Shown here one piece after another: positions 40,146 to 40,668 of a stretch of 40,668 nt of DNA (its first letter is position 1; the number at the start of each line of letters is the position of its first letter). The stretch is from Ignavibacteria bacterium (lineage in GTDB: Bacteria; Bacteroidota; Ignavibacteria; Ignavibacteriales; SURF-24). The stretch spans positions 1 through 40,668 of the forward strand of contig JAAXKN010000001.1 in assembly GCA_025612375.1 (NCBI GenBank). Reading direction: 5' to 3'. The position numbers were made by a program, and so were the translations under genes. The notes beneath the pieces were generated by a model. The model was not told the origin of the DNA and did no database searches. It saw nothing but the letters and a program-made list of their open reading frames with translations.

Positions 40146-40668
40146 TTGAATAAAGTTCAGGTGGAAATACTTGGTTTATCATCCACTCCTTCGGCGGGTG
40201 GTGCGTATGCAATCCTTCTAAAGGAAGTCTATGGCGTAAGAAGACTCCCGATTATTATCGGGGCTTTCGAAGCCCAGGCAATTGCACTCGAGATTGAAGG
40301 CATCAAGCCCCCGCGCCCCCTTACACATGACCTTCTCAAGAATGTCATAGATAACCTGGGTGCGGCTGTGCAGGAAATCCTTATCGATGAACTGAGGGAT
40401 AATACTTTCTTTGCTAAAATAGTCCTTGAAGTGTCTTCCCTGACAAACGACGTCGACTCGAGGCCCAGTGACGCTATTGCACTTGCCGTAAGAACACAAT
40501 CCCCTATTTATGTTAATGAGGAGGTTATGAAGGCGGCTGCTTTTATTCCTTCGGGAGAAGAAGAAGCCGCTGAAAATATGGAGGAGAATATGCCGGACGA
40601 GGAACCCACTGAAAAAGCCGCTCCTTCGGGATCGAGGGAATCCAAACTGGCTTCACTTCAGAACCAGC
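40146..40668 (+). CDS. Bifunctional nuclease (DUF151) family protein, 3' end missing
   Basis: Partial protein of 174 residues that runs off the window. The BFN fold signatures are seen: VEILGLSSTP at the N-terminus, YAILLKEVYGVRRLPIIIGAFEAQAIAL, then RPLTHDLL and SRPSDAIALAVRT. The segment after about 135 is acidic (EEEAAENMEEN), a linker to a further C-terminal part that cannot be seen. The start is TTG at 40146, preceded by AGAGGT; there is no ATG at a suitable place and the family begins with this segment. A TATAAT at 40110-40115 lies upstream. Relatives from plants and Thermotoga are nucleases or have unknown roles, so the biochemical activity here is uncertain. Confidence 0.88.
   Translation, partial: MNKVQVEILGLSSTPSAGGAYAILLKEVYGVRRLPIIIGAFEAQAIALEIEGIKPPRPLTHDLLKNVIDNLGAAVQEILIDELRDNTFFAKIVLEVSSLTNDVDSRPSDAIALAVRTQSPIYVNEEVMKAAAFIPSGEEEAAENMEENMPDEEPTEKAAPSGSRESKLASLQNQ

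Overview
The window most likely comes from a bacterium of the Ignavibacteria (Ignavibacteriota, the Bacteroidota/Chlorobi side of the tree). The main evidence is three cell-surface proteins ending in a type IX secretion (T9SS) sorting domain with the NYPNPFNP motif, which is very common in that group. A TonB-dependent receptor with a carboxypeptidase-regulatory N-domain, outer-membrane proteins ending in phenylalanine, and a TolC/MacA/MacB-type exporter show a Gram-negative diderm. The region looks chromosomal. I see no phage, plasmid, IS, CRISPR, rRNA or tRNA gene.

Layout. (1) 1-3801, minus strand: a possible leftover CotH tail, then an operon of porin, small PstS-like periplasmic protein and methyl-accepting chemotaxis protein. 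(2) 4045-8435, plus strand: a CPBP-family membrane protease homologue, cytochrome bd oxidase cydA-cydB, a terminator, and a response regulator with a C-terminal HPt domain. (3) 8523-14958, minus strand: three T9SS cargo proteins. Two are paralogues, each built from eleven repeats of exactly 29 residues, and they flank a VPS10/sortilin-like propeller protein. (4) 15331-21229, minus strand: a 1173-residue predicted outer-membrane protein and a TonB-dependent receptor. (5) 21441-29986, minus strand: an efflux locus in the order tolC, macA-like adaptor, one ABC ATPase, permease pair 1, terminator-like hairpin, permease pair 2. The four permeases are two copies of an A/B pair. (6) 30231-37143, minus strand: a CCA-adding-enzyme-family protein, a membrane metallopeptidase with TPR-like tail, murA, and a Ser/Thr kinase with a periplasmic seven-bladed YCF48-type propeller. 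(7) 37258-38132, minus strand: a two-helix pore-like membrane protein and a DoxX protein. (8) 38310-40668, plus strand: etfB-etfA and the start of a bifunctional-nuclease (DUF151) gene that runs off the end.

The genes together describe a respiring diderm with low-oxygen capacity (bd oxidase, ETF) and a heavy investment in surface proteins and export. The observations most worth following are the 29-residue repeat surface proteins, the duplicated heteromeric MacB-type permease pairs served by one ATPase, the kinase-propeller receptor next to murA, the pore-like protein with an unusual filter sequence, and the porin/PstS-like/MCP gene trio.
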